A stretch of DNA of 64,000 nt from Flaccisagitta enflata (Eukaryota > Chaetognatha > Sagittoidea > Aphragmophora). Both the position numbers and the translations under genes were made by a program. Positions 13,233 to 22,559 of the stretch are shown in pieces. Position 1 is the first letter of the stretch, and each line of letters starts with the position of its first letter. The stretch covers positions 7,688,001 through 7,752,000 of the forward strand of contig OZ231127.1 of NCBI GenBank assembly GCA_965153355.1, written 5' to 3'. The notes below the pieces were generated by a model. It saw only the letters and a program-made list of their open reading frames with translations, was not told where the DNA came from and searched no databases.

Positions 13233-14642
13233 GAAATTGCTGCTTCTGTTTTGAACAGCAAAAAAGAAGACTGAGATGCAAAAGACAATTTCTACACAGT
13301 AACTGTTAAAACATCTTAGTCTAATTTGTAAAAAAATTGACCCTGGCTCTTAACTATTTCTTTTTACAAATACTATATCAAATAGTTTATAGTGGGAGTA
13401 TCCTTTAGAAATGCCAATCTACATGATGTAAAATTTTGAATCCCCCAGGGTTTGTTGCTTAAAAGATTTTTAATCACTATAACCTTTAGTCGATCAAGAC
13501 TGAAGAGAATGACAAAGATATAAATACAAATTCAGTCACTTGGGTCATCCACCCTGGTGGGGCCCAAAACACAGACAACATATATGTTTAAGTATCAGCA
13601 TCCCTTTTCAGGCTCCCAACTTGCCTCCTTCAGGTACCTAACCAGCGCTTCAAGGCCTCAAATCAGCCTTACTAGGCACCAAACCAGCCTAAACATGCTT
13701 CAAATCTGCCTTACCAGGCCTCAAATGTTTTCTTAAGCCAAAGTCAAATGTCTCTTGGCCAAAATTTGCCTTCAGCCCTTCACAGACCTCAAGTCAACCC
13801 CAAAATTGCATAAACACTGTCTGTACTGGTATAAATCAAAATTTCAGCATATTTTGCCCATGCATCCATCTTACTCTCAAGTGATAGATAAGATAAACAA
13901 CTTGAGTTAGTTGACTTATCCATGTCTATCCATTGGGAAATTGAAATTATGTAATTTGTCTTTTCGCAGGGTAAAGAAGGTTTTTTATTATCATTTTGGG
14001 CAATAATATTGTCAATAGGAAAATGAGGTAATCTTTCTAGATTTGTACCTAGGAGAGAGCTAATTTCTTTTCTTTCAAATGGTACCAACCAGAGGTCTCT
14101 ATAACAATCATTTATTGAGTTATGATTTTTTTAAATCTTTTTTTACATCCCGCGATTATTCGCGATTTTTGCAATTTTTTCGGTTATTTACAATATTTAA
14201 AGAATGAGCTCTTGCTTGCAACATCTGACACTAAGGACTCAAAAGACCAGTCATTTTCTACCTACACACATGCATAATCAAGAAAATATGCTCCCTTTTC
14301 ATGCCCCATTACCTTGTTGCAAATACCCCCCCCCCTCTCAAGACACCCTGCCTGCAGCCCCAATTGCAGCTTCTTCATCTGACGCTATAATAATTTGATC
14401 GCGATGAGGCCTGTACTATTTTCAGGTCAACTTGACTCAAGCCTGACGCCAGCTTGAAATGGTGCAATTGTCTCTGGCAATGTTGCGCTTGGATTGATGA
14501 AAATGCAATTTTTTTCATCATATTCTACTTGAGGTAGTAATTTTGTTTCACCATTTTCTACTCGAGGTAGTAATATTGTTTCGCTTATCATTTCTAAACA
14601 ACTGAATTTAAAGCAATGCGGTTAGCGCCATTTGATCGGGAA
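13233..14642. repeat. Intergenic with family B-like units and family E
   Basis: AGGCCTCAAATCAGCCTTAC-type units lie at 13608-13760. Family E, inverted relative to 4480, lies at 14060-14225 (CTTTCAAATGGTACCAACCA, GATTATTCGCGATTTTTGCA). No gene was seen. Confidence 0.5.
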
Positions 14643-14892
14643 TTCGTTGCTAGTCAGAGACAATCGCGTTTTTAACGGGCCACTCGGTCGCTCGCTTCGT
14701 TCATTTGCTTGCACTTGCTCTGCAGCGCTCTGCTTCGCTATGCTTGCTTCGCTCGTTCGCTACGTTCATGGGCTCGCTCACTCACTTTGCTCATTCCCTC
14801 GTGGGACAGTGAAAATTCTTGAATATGTGTTCACGCTGCAAACGCGTTCAATGAGAACAAATGCATCTTTTATCTTTACTAGAAACACTCCC
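14643..14892. mobile_element. Family C short inverted-repeat element, copy 2
   Basis: TTCGTTGCTAGTCAGAGACA, ATCGCGTTTTTAACGGGCCA ... TTTACTAGAAACACTCCC. A 115-codon open frame across it is a chance product of the element. Confidence 0.65.
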
Positions 14893-15591
14893 TTTGTTTT
14901 CAGGCGTCGACAATTCTCCTATATTTGCACCATTCTTTTGCTAGTCATACCCCATAATGATTGTTGTTTTATATATTAGCAAGATAGTAGAGAGGGTATA
15001 AGTCTAACCGCTATTCTAAGAGTTAGCGAACGCGACCTAGGTCTAGGAGCACAAGATATGATTTAAGGTCAATCAAATGTAGGTGATGGTATGAAAGAGG
15101 TCATTCAGTCGTGCAAAAACTCATCAGATGATGTAATAGGCAGAGATAGAGAATGATCAAGCACGTAGGTCCCTCGTTTCATCCATTCCACAAATACACA
15201 TTTATTGAATTTATTTTTTCTAGAATGAAAGCTAAACATTTAGTTCCATCGTGGAGCAATTTTATTACATTTATTGAAGAGGCTACTTTCAAGAGAAGAA
15301 ATATAAAAAAATGTTGGTTTTATGTCGAGTATATGAACTAGTAAAAACTTAGTCCCAAAAACCGAGGGAGTAAAAGCTAAAAAAGATGACAGGAAGGCGA
15401 ACCATCGTTTACATCATATTGAATTAATCGTCAAAATACCGGATTAACACTGGAATTGCAAAACATTATGAAAATTCTACCAACAGAAAGTCGTATACAA
15501 AATTGATCGTCTTTTCATGGCCGAATTACAGCTACAACTCTAATCATATTTTCCTCTTTGATAACCCTTGCCATATCATCAAATTGATGGT
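14893..15591. other. Upstream flank of the Cys-rich gene
   Basis: AT-rich unique sequence with no recognisable coding motif. Regulatory sites other than the TATA box could not be identified by eye. Confidence 0.5.
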
Positions 15592-15599
15592 TATATAAG
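15592..15599 (+). promoter_or_regulatory. TATA box of the Cys-rich gene
   Basis: The sequence TATATAAG lies 46 bases upstream of the ATG of exon 1. A start site about 30 bases downstream would fall near 15622 and leave a very short leader of roughly 15 bases. The signal-peptide exon that follows supports this as a core promoter. The start site itself is inferred. Confidence 0.55.
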
Positions 15600-15637
15600 A
15601 GAAGTTTCCTTACCCCCATCGCAATAAATCAATAGTC

Positions 15638-15725
15638 ATGTCTAAGATTGATATCGGATTACTTTTTCTGGTCCTCGTTTATGGACTTCCTCGCAGCAGT
15701 TCGTTAGTTCTGCAACCGATATCAG
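15638..15725 (+). CDS. Exon 1: signal peptide
   Basis: The exon starts at the first ATG after the TATA box and encodes about 29 residues beginning MSKIDIGLLFLVLVYGLP. This is a lysine-containing n-region, a hydrophobic core of LLFLVLV type and a small-residue run (SSS) suited to signal peptidase cleavage near residue 22. It ends at a good donor (CAG/gtcagt) in phase 1, which fits exon 2. A secretory signal at the start of a Cys-rich protein is expected. No homologue was recognised from this exon alone. Confidence 0.75.
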
Positions 15726-15829
15726 GTCAGTTGAAAGGATGAGTTACTCAGGTCAGTACCCTTGAGAATGAACGGAGCTGCCCAACGGCAACAGCTCCAA
15801 TAATAACGCAGAGATTTCGTTGAAAAGGC

Positions 15830-16074
15830 TAGGATTTCGCCTTCAAGGCTTGAATTTTGGCTAGGATTTCGCCTTCATGGCTTGAATTTTGAAACTGGTG
15901 TTTGGGCCTCATGGCCTGTAGGATTTAAGTCTGGGATTTGTGCCTAAAGGCTGATCTTTGGGCCTCATGGCTGAGATTTGTGCTAGGGGGCGCAGAAGGG
16001 TGAGAAGGAGGAGGGGAAATTTCTTCAAATGTGAAAGCATAGGACAACGGCTCCATCGGCCTGTTGCCCAAAAG
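15830..16074 (-). mobile_element. Family B minisatellite-carrying element, partial
   Basis: This part of intron 1 has repeated units of the type GGGCCTCATGGCTGAGATTT, then a GGAG-rich stretch and a terminus resembling GAAAGCATAGG...GGCTGTTGCCC. The same layout is seen at 19083-20371. Only one end of the element is present here. Confidence 0.5.
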
Positions 16075-16154
16075 CTACTACTCACTTCATCAAATTTCTT
16101 TGCGATACAAATACCAATCATGTCATAAATGATAACTTTCTTAAAATGTGACAG

Positions 16155-16225
16155 ATTCCGAATCGTGGACAAGATCAGATTACAAGTGTGGCCCATTGAA
16201 TCTCAATGAAAGAAATCCACCTACA
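16155..16225 (+). CDS. Exon 2: Cys-rich linker
   Basis: It is joined to exon 1 in phase 1 and encodes residues 30-53, beginning DSESWTRSDYKCGPLNLNER and carrying one cysteine. The acceptor follows AAAATGTGACAG and the donor is ACA/gtaagt. The frame is open only in the phase that exon 1 requires and exon 3 continues from it in phase 0. Two partial copies of its 3' end and donor lie just downstream. No domain was recognised. Confidence 0.65.
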
Positions 16226-16252
16226 GTAAGTAACTTTTTCATTCTCAAATCT

Positions 16253-16340
16253 CAAGCGTGGCCCATCAAATTCACCCACAGTAAGTCACTCCTTCTAAAT
16301 AATAAATCAAGTGTGGCCCATTGAATGTCAATGAGAGATA
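16253..16340 (+). repeat. Two partial copies of exon 2 end plus donor
   Basis: CAAGYGTGGCCCATYRAAT recurs at 16253 and 16308, matching exon 2 at 16180. The first copy keeps an intact CACA/gtaagt donor at 16281. The second keeps the CAATGARAG stretch but has lost the donor. These are decayed tandem duplications of an exon-intron boundary. Confidence 0.75.
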
Positions 16341-16618
16341 TCAATTTCAAGCCCCCAAAAAAGCAACAACTTTTCCAAACGCCTCAGAAGAAAAAGGGAA
16401 AACCACTTCTCTTTGCGGAACTCAAAAAGTCATCGAAACTTCGAATCTTCGACTTTTTTCCAAATCGTGCTTAGGATACAATCCATCATCACTTTTTGTT
16501 GTGTGCTTGGTAAAAGACAGACTGTGTTATCTGAGGTGGTGCCTGGAGTTGCTCGGGGTTGCGAGACGAGAGTTTTTTATGAATGCCCCGATTGAATTGC
16601 CTAGAAACAGGACTGATT

Positions 16619-16816
16619 ATAAGTCCGGATACACGGCTACCCTAATCGCGTGCAGGTGGGCTAGGGCAGTGATGGAGAAGGTCACTGGTGCATTTGGAAA
16701 GGAGCAGTGACCTCAAAACGCTAAAAACGCCGAAAAAGTAAGATGGGGACCGACGGACAGACGGACAGACGGACGATGGACAAAGCGGGGTGTAGAGTCG
16801 CATAGCACGCGACCAA
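16619..16816 (+). mobile_element. Family A dispersed repeat, near full length
   Basis: It begins with CCGGATACACGGCTACC, continues with GGTGGGCTAGGGCAG and GACGGACAGACGGACAG, and ends GGGGTGTAGAGTCGC...CGACCAAAAAA. The same order of blocks recurs about 25 times in the window. It lies in intron 2 and ends about 40 bases before the exon 3 acceptor. No coding sequence or Pol III boxes could be identified with confidence, so its class is open. Confidence 0.7.
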
Positions 16817-16855
16817 AAAAGAGATCTAAACTATGCTTCATTACTTTTTTTTTAG

Positions 16856-16970
16856 CCTGCTCAGTGCAAGGATTTCTATCCATGCTGTGATGGAATTGGT
16901 CAGGATGGAGAATGTTGGAATGACATGCCAAAATTCTGCGACTGCGAAACGTGTCAGGATTTCACCGATG
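16856..16970 (+). CDS. Exon 3: Cys-rich segment of unknown family
   Basis: It encodes residues 54-91 plus the first base of codon 92, starting PAQCKDFYPCCDGIGQDGEC and ending with CDCETCQDFTD. Eight cysteines fall in 38 residues, including CC and CDC motifs. The acceptor has a strong pyrimidine run (nine T, then ag) and the donor is GATG/gtaaga. Phase 0 to 1 fits both neighbours. I do not recognise the domain. The spacing suggests a disulphide-stabilised extracellular module that may begin in exon 2. Confidence 0.8.
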
Positions 16971-17430
16971 GTAAGATGATTTCTTTCTTTTTATGAAGAT
17001 AACAACTTCCAATGACAATGTCATTGTTTACAAAAAATATTGAAGAAAAATCATCGCAAAAAATTGATAATTACGAACTATTTCCATAGTTTTCTTTTAC
17101 TTATTTTTTCTTAAGAAGTACAGCGTGATTATTTTCGTTTGAAATATTTTTAAACAAAAAAATAAGTAGAATTAGAAAAGGTATGGTTACACCCCGCTAA
17201 CAGACCTAATAGTAACAGAAATCTGACTATAAAGGATATGAAATTTTGGTCGCTTCTTATCATTACTTTTTATTCCTTATATTGCCAACAACAGAAATTG
17301 GCCTATGACAGATATGAAAAAGGTTATGGAAATGAATTTCATCTTTGAGAAATTGGAAAACATTGAAATATGTGAGTAATGCTCCCTTTATACGCTCTCT
17401 TAGTGGGTACCATTTTGTTTGTTGTTACAG

Positions 17431-17519
17431 ATCATAAGTTGGAAACGTTTTGCCAAAGAATGTTTCGTCTAAACAGCGAACCATCGACTTTCAACAACCT
17501 TGTAGACGGAAGAGCTGTG
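17431..17519 (+). CDS. Exon 4: first half of thyroglobulin type-1 domain
   Basis: It encodes residues 92-121, beginning DHKLETFCQRMFRLNSEPST. C99 would be the first cysteine of the thyroglobulin type-1 (Tg1) fold, whose remaining five are in exon 5. The acceptor is TTGTTACAG and the donor GTG/gtcagt, phase 1 to 0. Tg1 domains are extracellular, about 65 residues long, and some members inhibit cysteine proteases. The intron that follows is only 190 bases and includes a GT microsatellite. Confidence 0.75.
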
Positions 17520-17569
17520 GTCAGTTCAATATTGTGTTTAGTGTGTACGTGTGAATGTGTGTGTTTGTC

Positions 17570-17572
<3 letters not shown>

Positions 17573-17634
<62 letters not shown>
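17573..17634 (+). repeat. (GT)n microsatellite in intron 4
   Basis: About 31 GT units fill a third of the 190-base intron between the two halves of the thyroglobulin domain, close to the 3' splice site. Confidence 0.95.
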
Positions 17635-17635
<1 letters not shown>

Positions 17636-17709
17636 TCGGCCTGTCTCTCTGTTCATTTCGCAATGTCAATGTTTTGTTTGTGTTCATCAAGTTAGAATTT
17701 TGTATTCAG

Positions 17710-17839
17710 GAGTGTGATTCAGCGGGCCAATTCCAGGCAAATTATTGCAATGAAACATTTTGCATGTGCACGGACCAATATGGTAAGATCGATGAAGCAA
17801 CGGCCACGCCAAAGGACCAATTACTCGTTTGTCTCGAAG
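17710..17839 (+). CDS. Exon 5: second half of thyroglobulin type-1 domain
   Basis: It encodes residues 122-164 plus one base, beginning ECDSAGQFQANYCNETFCMC. Cysteines at 123, 134, 139, 141 and 162 complete the six of a type-1A Tg1 domain, and the block CDxxGxF...YC...CxC...Y/FGK matches the family core. The usual CWCV signature is CMCT here, so the conserved tryptophan is absent. The domain is about 64 residues, a normal length. The donor GAAG/gtatgg is followed by further GTATG units. Phase 0 to 1. Confidence 0.85.
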
Positions 17840-17876
17840 GTATGGTATGGTATGATATGTTTGTTTTGGCAGCAAA

Positions 17877-18084
17877 ACAAGGCCGGATACACTGCTACCG
17901 AAGGCGCGTGCGGGTGGGCAGGGGCAGGGATGAAAAAGGCTTACCCAAGCATTCGGGCAGGAGCAGTAACGCAGAAACCGCCCCAAACGCTGAAAAAGTT
18001 AACACGGACTGACCGACCAACCGACTGACCAACCGACCGTCCAAAATGGCGGGTTATAGAGTAGCCTGCAAGCGACTAAAAAGT
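17877..18084 (+). mobile_element. Family A dispersed repeat, full length
   Basis: A nearly complete copy in intron 5, starting AACAAGGCCGGATACACTGC, with GTGCGGGTGGGCAGGGGCAG, a run of CCGACCAACCGAC units and the terminal GCAAGCGACTAAAAA. It is one of the best copies for defining the family. Confidence 0.75.
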
Positions 18085-18278
18085 AGTTTATCACCTAGGT
18101 ATGGAAGGAATCCCAATTTTGTCTGTTTTAGAACAAAAATTACTGGTTAAGTTTCTTTTTGGATACTAAATTTGTCAGGAAACCAATTTGGGGTGGCAGT
18201 ACTAAAAAATCTCACTCCCTTACGCCTCTGCGGCCTTATATCAATTTGAAACTGTATTAAAAACGTTGTTTACAACAG

Positions 18279-18388
18279 ATTTTTCCACATGCGCTCCATT
18301 TCCTGCCTATCATTTTGCCTACTGCGTGTTTGGTTTTAAAAAGGACGCTGATGGCTGCTTGACCACTGAATGTGTGGATCCATGCGAG
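18279..18388 (+). CDS. Exon 6: antistasin-like motif
   Basis: It encodes residues 165-201, including YCVFGFKKDADGCLTTEC then VDPCE. The pattern C-x2-GF-x2-D-x2-GC-x3-C-x3-C matches the core of antistasin-like domains, found in leech and other invertebrate serine-protease inhibitors. The upstream cysteine pairs are fewer than in full antistasin repeats, so the domain may be short or divergent. The acceptor is TTTACAACAG and the donor GAG/gtaagc. Four decayed copies of the exon end plus donor follow in the intron. Confidence 0.75.
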
Positions 18389-18717
18389 GTAAGCATCATT
18401 ACTTGTGACCTGACCTGACCTGGCCTGACCTAAACAGTGTGTGAATCCATGCGAGGTGAGCGTCATCACCTGTGACCTGACCTAACCTCACCTGGTCACC
18501 TGACCTAACCAGACCTTACCTGACCTGTCCTCCAAGATTGTGGATCTATGCGAGGTACGCATTACCTTCTGTGACCTGATCTGATCTGACATAACCTGAC
18601 CTGACCTGACCGGACCATCGAATATGTGGATCCTTATGAGGTAACTATCATCACCTGTGGGCTCTGACCTGACCTGACCTAACCAGTGAGTGTGTGAATC
18701 CTTATGAGGTAACGATT
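18389..18717 (+). repeat. Tandem copies of exon 6 end and donor, with (TGACC)n
   Basis: The block TGTGKATCCATGCGAG/gt recurs with donor gt at 18456, 18555, 18641 and 18709, after the real donor at 18389. The spacers are CTGACCTGACC-type pentamer repeats. The third copy reads CTATGCGAG and the last two CTTATGAG, so the copies have diverged in steps. Confidence 0.85.
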
Positions 18718-18872
18718 ATCCTCTGTTCTGTGCATCACCGTGCTTATGAATGCTGCGCTGTTTTCTGCTTCAAAATGTTTTCCAAAAGCGCCATTCATAA
18801 GCTGCACCTGATCGCTCTTAACCAGAGGACGTCTAAAAATTCAATCCTAAAATCGATGTTTCTTATGTTTAG

Positions 18873-18959
18873 AACGTGGTATGCGGGAACTTTATGAAGT
18901 GTCAAGGGGTTTGCGAAACTCATTTGTGCGAGACAGTGCAAACGGAATGCGTTTTTCTG
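18873..18959 (+). CDS. Exon 7: short Cys-rich segment
   Basis: It encodes residues 202-230, starting NVVCGNFMKCQGVCETHLCE and ending QTECVFL, with five cysteines in 29 residues. The acceptor is TTATGTTTAG and the donor CTG/gtaagt, phase 0 to 0. No family was recognised. It could complete the antistasin-like module of exon 6 or be a separate small disulphide motif. Confidence 0.75.
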
Positions 18960-18976
18960 GTAAGTCATTGTAACTA

Positions 18977-19082
18977 GGCCGGATACACGGCTACTCAAAT
19001 AGCGTTCGGGTGGGCTCTAGAGCATTTGGGCAGGATCAGAGAGGCCAACGACCGCGAAAACATGAATAGTCGCAAAAGCGTC
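18977..19082 (+). mobile_element. Family A 5' part, truncated by family B
   Basis: It begins GGCCGGATACACGGCTACTC and carries GGGTGGGCTCTAGAGCATTT and GGGCAGGATCAG, then stops at the start of a family B element. The family A 3' end is missing. Confidence 0.6.
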
Positions 19083-19672
19083 AGATGGTCAGCGGTACCC
19101 GTTGCCCCTATGTTAGTGAATGTTAGATGTTAAGGTGAGAGGGGCAGCGGCCCCGAAGGGGCCAATGACCTATGCTTGGCGAGATTTTGAGGATTGAGGC
19201 GGGATTTTAGCCCTAAGGGAGGGATTGGAGCCATGAGGTTGGAATTGGAGCCATGATGCTGGGGTTGGAGCCTCGGAGCTGGGGTTGCAGCATTGAGGCT
19301 GGTATTGGAGCTCCAAAGCTGGTATTGGAACCTTGGGGCTGGTATTGGAGCCTTGGGGCTGGGATTGGAGCCTCAAGGCTGGGATTGTAGTCTCAAGGCT
19401 GGGATTGGAACCTCAAGGCTGGGATTGGAGTCTAGAGTCTGGGATTTGAATCTCGAGGCTGGGATTGGAGCCTGGAGGCTGGGATTGAAACCTTGATGCT
19501 GGGATTGTGGCCATGAGGCTTGGATATGAGGCCTATGGCTGGGATTTGAGCTGGAGGTTGAAATAAAGGCTTCGAAGTCGGGGGGGGGAGGGGGACGGAG
19601 AAGAAGGAGAAGGAGGAGGAGGAGAAAGTTTCGCATATGTGTGAAATCATAGGTCATCGGGCTGCCCAAAAA
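19083..19672 (-). mobile_element. Family B minisatellite-carrying foldback element, copy 1
   Basis: It starts with CAGCGGTACCCG, then GGGGCAGCGGCCCCGAAGGG. A minisatellite follows of about 20-base units (GGGATTGGAGCCTYRAGGCT) from 19190 to 19570, then a GGAG-rich block and GTGAAATCATAGGTCATCGG...GCTGCCC. The two ends are inverted copies of each other. Confidence 0.7.
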
Positions 19673-19740
19673 AGATGATCGACGGACCAACTGACGGACT
19701 GACAAAGCAGGGTGTATAGATACTAATAGTCGCAAAAGCG

Positions 19741-20371
19741 TTAGATGGTCAGCGGTACCCGTGCCCTGCTTAAGTAGGTTGTGGTTGAAGTTGAGGGAGA
19801 AGCAGGGCAGCGGCCCCGAAGGGGTCGATGACCTATGCTTTCACACATATGGGGGATTTTCTCCTCCTTCTCCTTCTTCTTCTTCTCCTCCTCCGTCCCT
19901 CCCCCTCAAATCCCAGTCTCGAGGCCCAAATTCCAGTCTTGAGGCCCAAATCCCAGTCTTGAGGCCCAAATCCCAGCCTCAAGGCCCAAATCCTAGCCTC
20001 AAGGCCCAAATCCTAGCCTGGAAGCTGAGATTTGGGTCTCAAGGCCGGAATCTGGGCCTCATGGCTGAGATTTTGACCTTGAGGCTGAGATTTGGGCTTT
20101 AAGACTGAAATATGGGCCTCCAGGCTAGGATTTAAGCCTTGAGGCTAGGATTTGGGCCTTGAGGCTGGGATTTGGGCCTCAAGACTGGGATTTGGGCCTC
20201 AAGACTGGAATTTGGGCCTCAAGACTGGAATTTGGGCCTCGAGACTGGGATTTGAGGGGGGTGGACGGAGAAGAAGAAGAAGGAGAAGGAGAAGGGGAAG
20301 GAGGAGAAAATCCCCCATATGTGTGAAAGCATAGGTCATCGACCCCTTCGGGGCCGCTGCCCAAAAAGCGT
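19741..20371 (-). mobile_element. Family B minisatellite-carrying foldback element, copy 2
   Basis: The ends are GGGCAGCGGCCCCGAAGGGG and its complement, followed inward by CACATATGGGGGATTTTCTC and its complement, so about 130 bases pair as a stem. The interior (19905-20255) is a minisatellite with units such as GAGGCCCAAATCCCAGTCTT, changing orientation near 20030. It lies in intron 7. Confidence 0.75.
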
Positions 20372-20560
20372 CTAAAAAGATAATTCCAAGAAGTAAATTT
20401 TGATGATTTCCATCTCGGCGATAGGGCAGTAGATTGGAGCGCAAATGATGGAGATCGTATCTTTATTTCGCATAAATATACATATTGATATGTTGTAGGC
20501 ACTGCAAGGAATCTCGACCATGTTACCGTGTACATTTGTCTCGTCTGATTTTTTGATAGG

Positions 20561-20801
20561 GGGCGTTTCTAATTAGAGACAATCGCGTTTTTAACGGGCC
20601 ACTCGGTCGCTCGTTACGTTTGTTTGCTCACACCGCTCACTCTACCCACCCGCTCTAAAGAGCTCCGCTCATTCCAGGGGACTCACTCACTCGCTTTGCT
20701 CACTCCCTTGTTGGACAATGAAAATTTTAGAATATGTGTTCATGCCGTAAACGTGTTCAATGGGAACAAACGCGTTTTTCATCTTTACTAGAAACACGCC
20801 C
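20561..20801. mobile_element. Family C short inverted-repeat element, copy 3
   Basis: It starts GGGCGTTTCTAATTAGAGAC and ends with the related inverse ACTAGAAACACGCCC. In between are ATCGCGTTTTTAACGGGCCA and the block AACGTGTTCAATGGGAACAA. Copies 1 and 2 are at 1602 and 14643. It has no coding capacity and looks like a MITE. A target duplication was not clear. Confidence 0.65.
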
Positions 20802-20824
20802 TTTATATCTTTTTAATTCAACAG

Positions 20825-20999
20825 ACTGATAAATTTTGCAAAAACCGCGCTGGAGTGCCAGTGGATCCATTGATTATCGATGGAGACGCTCTGACTTGCG
20901 ATGCTTACACAATGTCTGGCTGTCCAAATGGATATCGGTGCAAATTGAATTCTTACGACACGGATAACCTCGGAATTGGTTTTTGCTGTCCCGATGTGG
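20825..20999 (+). CDS. Exon 8: lustrin-like Cys-rich repeat
   Basis: It encodes residues 231-288 plus one base. Cysteines at 235, 255, 263, 269, 284 and 285 give the pattern C-x19-C-x7-CPNGYRC-x14-CCP. This fits the lustrin-type cysteine-rich repeat, with its CPxGYxC centre and terminal CCP, found in mollusc shell matrix protein lustrin and many invertebrate extracellular proteins. The acceptor is TTTAATTCAACAG and the donor GTGG/gtaaga. A decayed copy of the second half of this exon follows at 21039. Confidence 0.8.
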
Positions 21000-21038
21000 G
21001 TAAGAATGAAGTGATCAAAACTTGAAATATGTACTGAG

Positions 21039-21141
21039 GTGTGATGCTTACACTTTGGCTGGCTGTCCAAACAGATATCGGTGCAAATTGAATTTTTACG
21101 ACACGGATAGCCTCGGAATTGGTTTTGCTGTCCCGTTGTGG
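21039..21141 (+). pseudogene. Decayed tandem copy of exon 8 3' half
   Basis: It matches exon 8 from TGCGATGCTTACACA to the donor at a spacing of about 142 bases. One T is lost in the FGFCC region (TTTTTGC becomes TTTTGC), shifting the frame, and CCCGATGTGG has become CCCGTTGTGG. The gtaagc donor is intact. No acceptor precedes it. Confidence 0.85.
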
Positions 21142-21511
21142 GTAAGCAAGATGTGAAAACTTGACACGTGCACAGAAGCACTTATTTAAGAATCGCATGA
21201 CTTTTACATTTTGAAGTTTATATGATAAGATACATATATGAAAAGATACTCATACATTAAAACGATTTAAAAAGGGTTCTCACCAGCCATTTGCATCCGT
21301 TCATACTCGGTTGAGGTATCAATTTTTGGGGTTTTTCCTTCGTTTCTGTTTACTAATTCATTTTTGGATATCTGATTCATTCATTCATTCACTGGCACAT
21401 CCATTAATTTCCTCATTCATTTACAAACCTTCCGATGAGCTTTTTCCTCTACAGATTGAATAATCTTGAATAAATGTATAAATAGAAAGACTTTTACTCT
21501 TTGATTTGCAG

Positions 21512-21641
21512 ATTGTTATTTTCAAGTCGGAAGGACATACCGTGGAACTCAAAGTTTGACTGAAGAAGGCTTCACATGCCAGGATTGGAGTGCTCAAACT
21601 CCGCAGCGTCATTCATTCTCAGATGACAACGCTTTCTACTG
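21512..21641 (+). CDS. Exon 9: kringle domain, first half
   Basis: It encodes residues 289-331 plus two bases, beginning DCYFQVGRTYRGTQSLTEEG and containing FTCQDWSAQTP and QRHSFSDDN. CY, the YRGT block and CQxWxxQxPxxH are kringle hallmarks. C290 and C311 are the first two of six kringle cysteines. The acceptor is TTTGATTTGCAG and the donor ACTG/gtaagg, phase 1 to 2. Kringles are binding modules for proteins or lipids in extracellular multi-domain proteins. The 3' end of this exon is the likely source of the minisatellite that follows. Confidence 0.9.
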
Positions 21642-21719
21642 GTAAGGTCCTTACAAAGTGGAATTACTTTATATGTCTTAAGTCCTGGATCCTGTCTTCA
21701 AATGTGGGGCTGACAAAAT

Positions 21720-21812
21720 TTACAGTGCCATTTATTCTCTGATGACAATGCCATTGATTGTCTGATGACGATGCTATTCATTGTTTGATGACAATGCCAT
21801 TCATTGTCTGAT
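21720..21812 (+). repeat. First copies of the exon 9-derived 23-bp repeat
   Basis: Four degenerate units of the type GCCATTCATTGTCTGATGACAAT lie 80 bases after exon 9, ahead of the LINE tail and the main array at 22560. Confidence 0.8.
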
Positions 21813-22140
21813 GAATGAATGAATAAATGAATGAATGAATGAATGAATGGATGAATGAATGAATGAATGAATGAATGAATGAATGAATGAATGAATGAAT
21901 GAATGAATGAATGAATGAATGAATGAATGAATGAATGAAATGAACAAATTTATTTTCGACAACAATAAAAAGTTACAATTTCATGCATTGCAGACTGTTG
22001 CGTCGGAGGATAGTCTGTGAAAGTCTAACAACTTCTTTCCAACCGAGTCCCCTTTTCAGACACATTCATAATAATCGTACTAAAAGCAATATACCGCCTA
22101 AGCGTAATGTACATTAACACCTAAAATAGTGAAATAAAAA
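21813..22140 (-). mobile_element. Truncated LINE 3' end with (ATTC)n tail
   Basis: Read on the minus strand, a non-coding stretch runs into GTTGTCGAAAATAAATTTGT and then about 30 ATTC units (21813-21940). Several non-LTR retrotransposon clades end in such short tandem tails after an AATAAA-like motif. No reverse transcriptase is left. The class call is an inference from this end alone. Confidence 0.45.
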
Positions 22141-22559
22141 AAAAAAGGTAAGTCTGTTAGCCGTGTAGTCGGTCATATCCCATTCATTGTCTTATGAGTC
22201 ATGAATAAATATACAAATTTAAGAAAAAAAATGATTTCAAAGATAAGTTGAAAGGTATAGAATAAATAGATAAACGAATAGATATATGAATAAACAAATA
22301 GATAAATAAACAAAAAAAGACAAAATAATTGTTTAAACTCATTGCAATAACTAGTAACAGCAAAAAAATCATATTGATATCTATGTCATTAACATATTTT
22401 CTATTATCTTTTATATTTCCTCGTTTTATCCCCTCTCTTTTTTTACATGAAAACACATTTTATATAACTTAAATAAATGTTATAGTGAAATACTCAACAA
22501 TGTGAGAGCGGAAGCGGAAGCGGTCCAAAAATCTACCGCTTCTGCATCACTACTTATGA
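22141..22559. other. AT-rich intron 9 sequence, no gene seen
   Basis: The stretch has many ATAAATA-like runs and no open frame with recognisable motifs. Confidence 0.6.

Noticed and set aside
14632-14979. 115-codon frame
   Set aside because: It lies across a family C element that is also found at 1602 and 20561 without a conserved frame.
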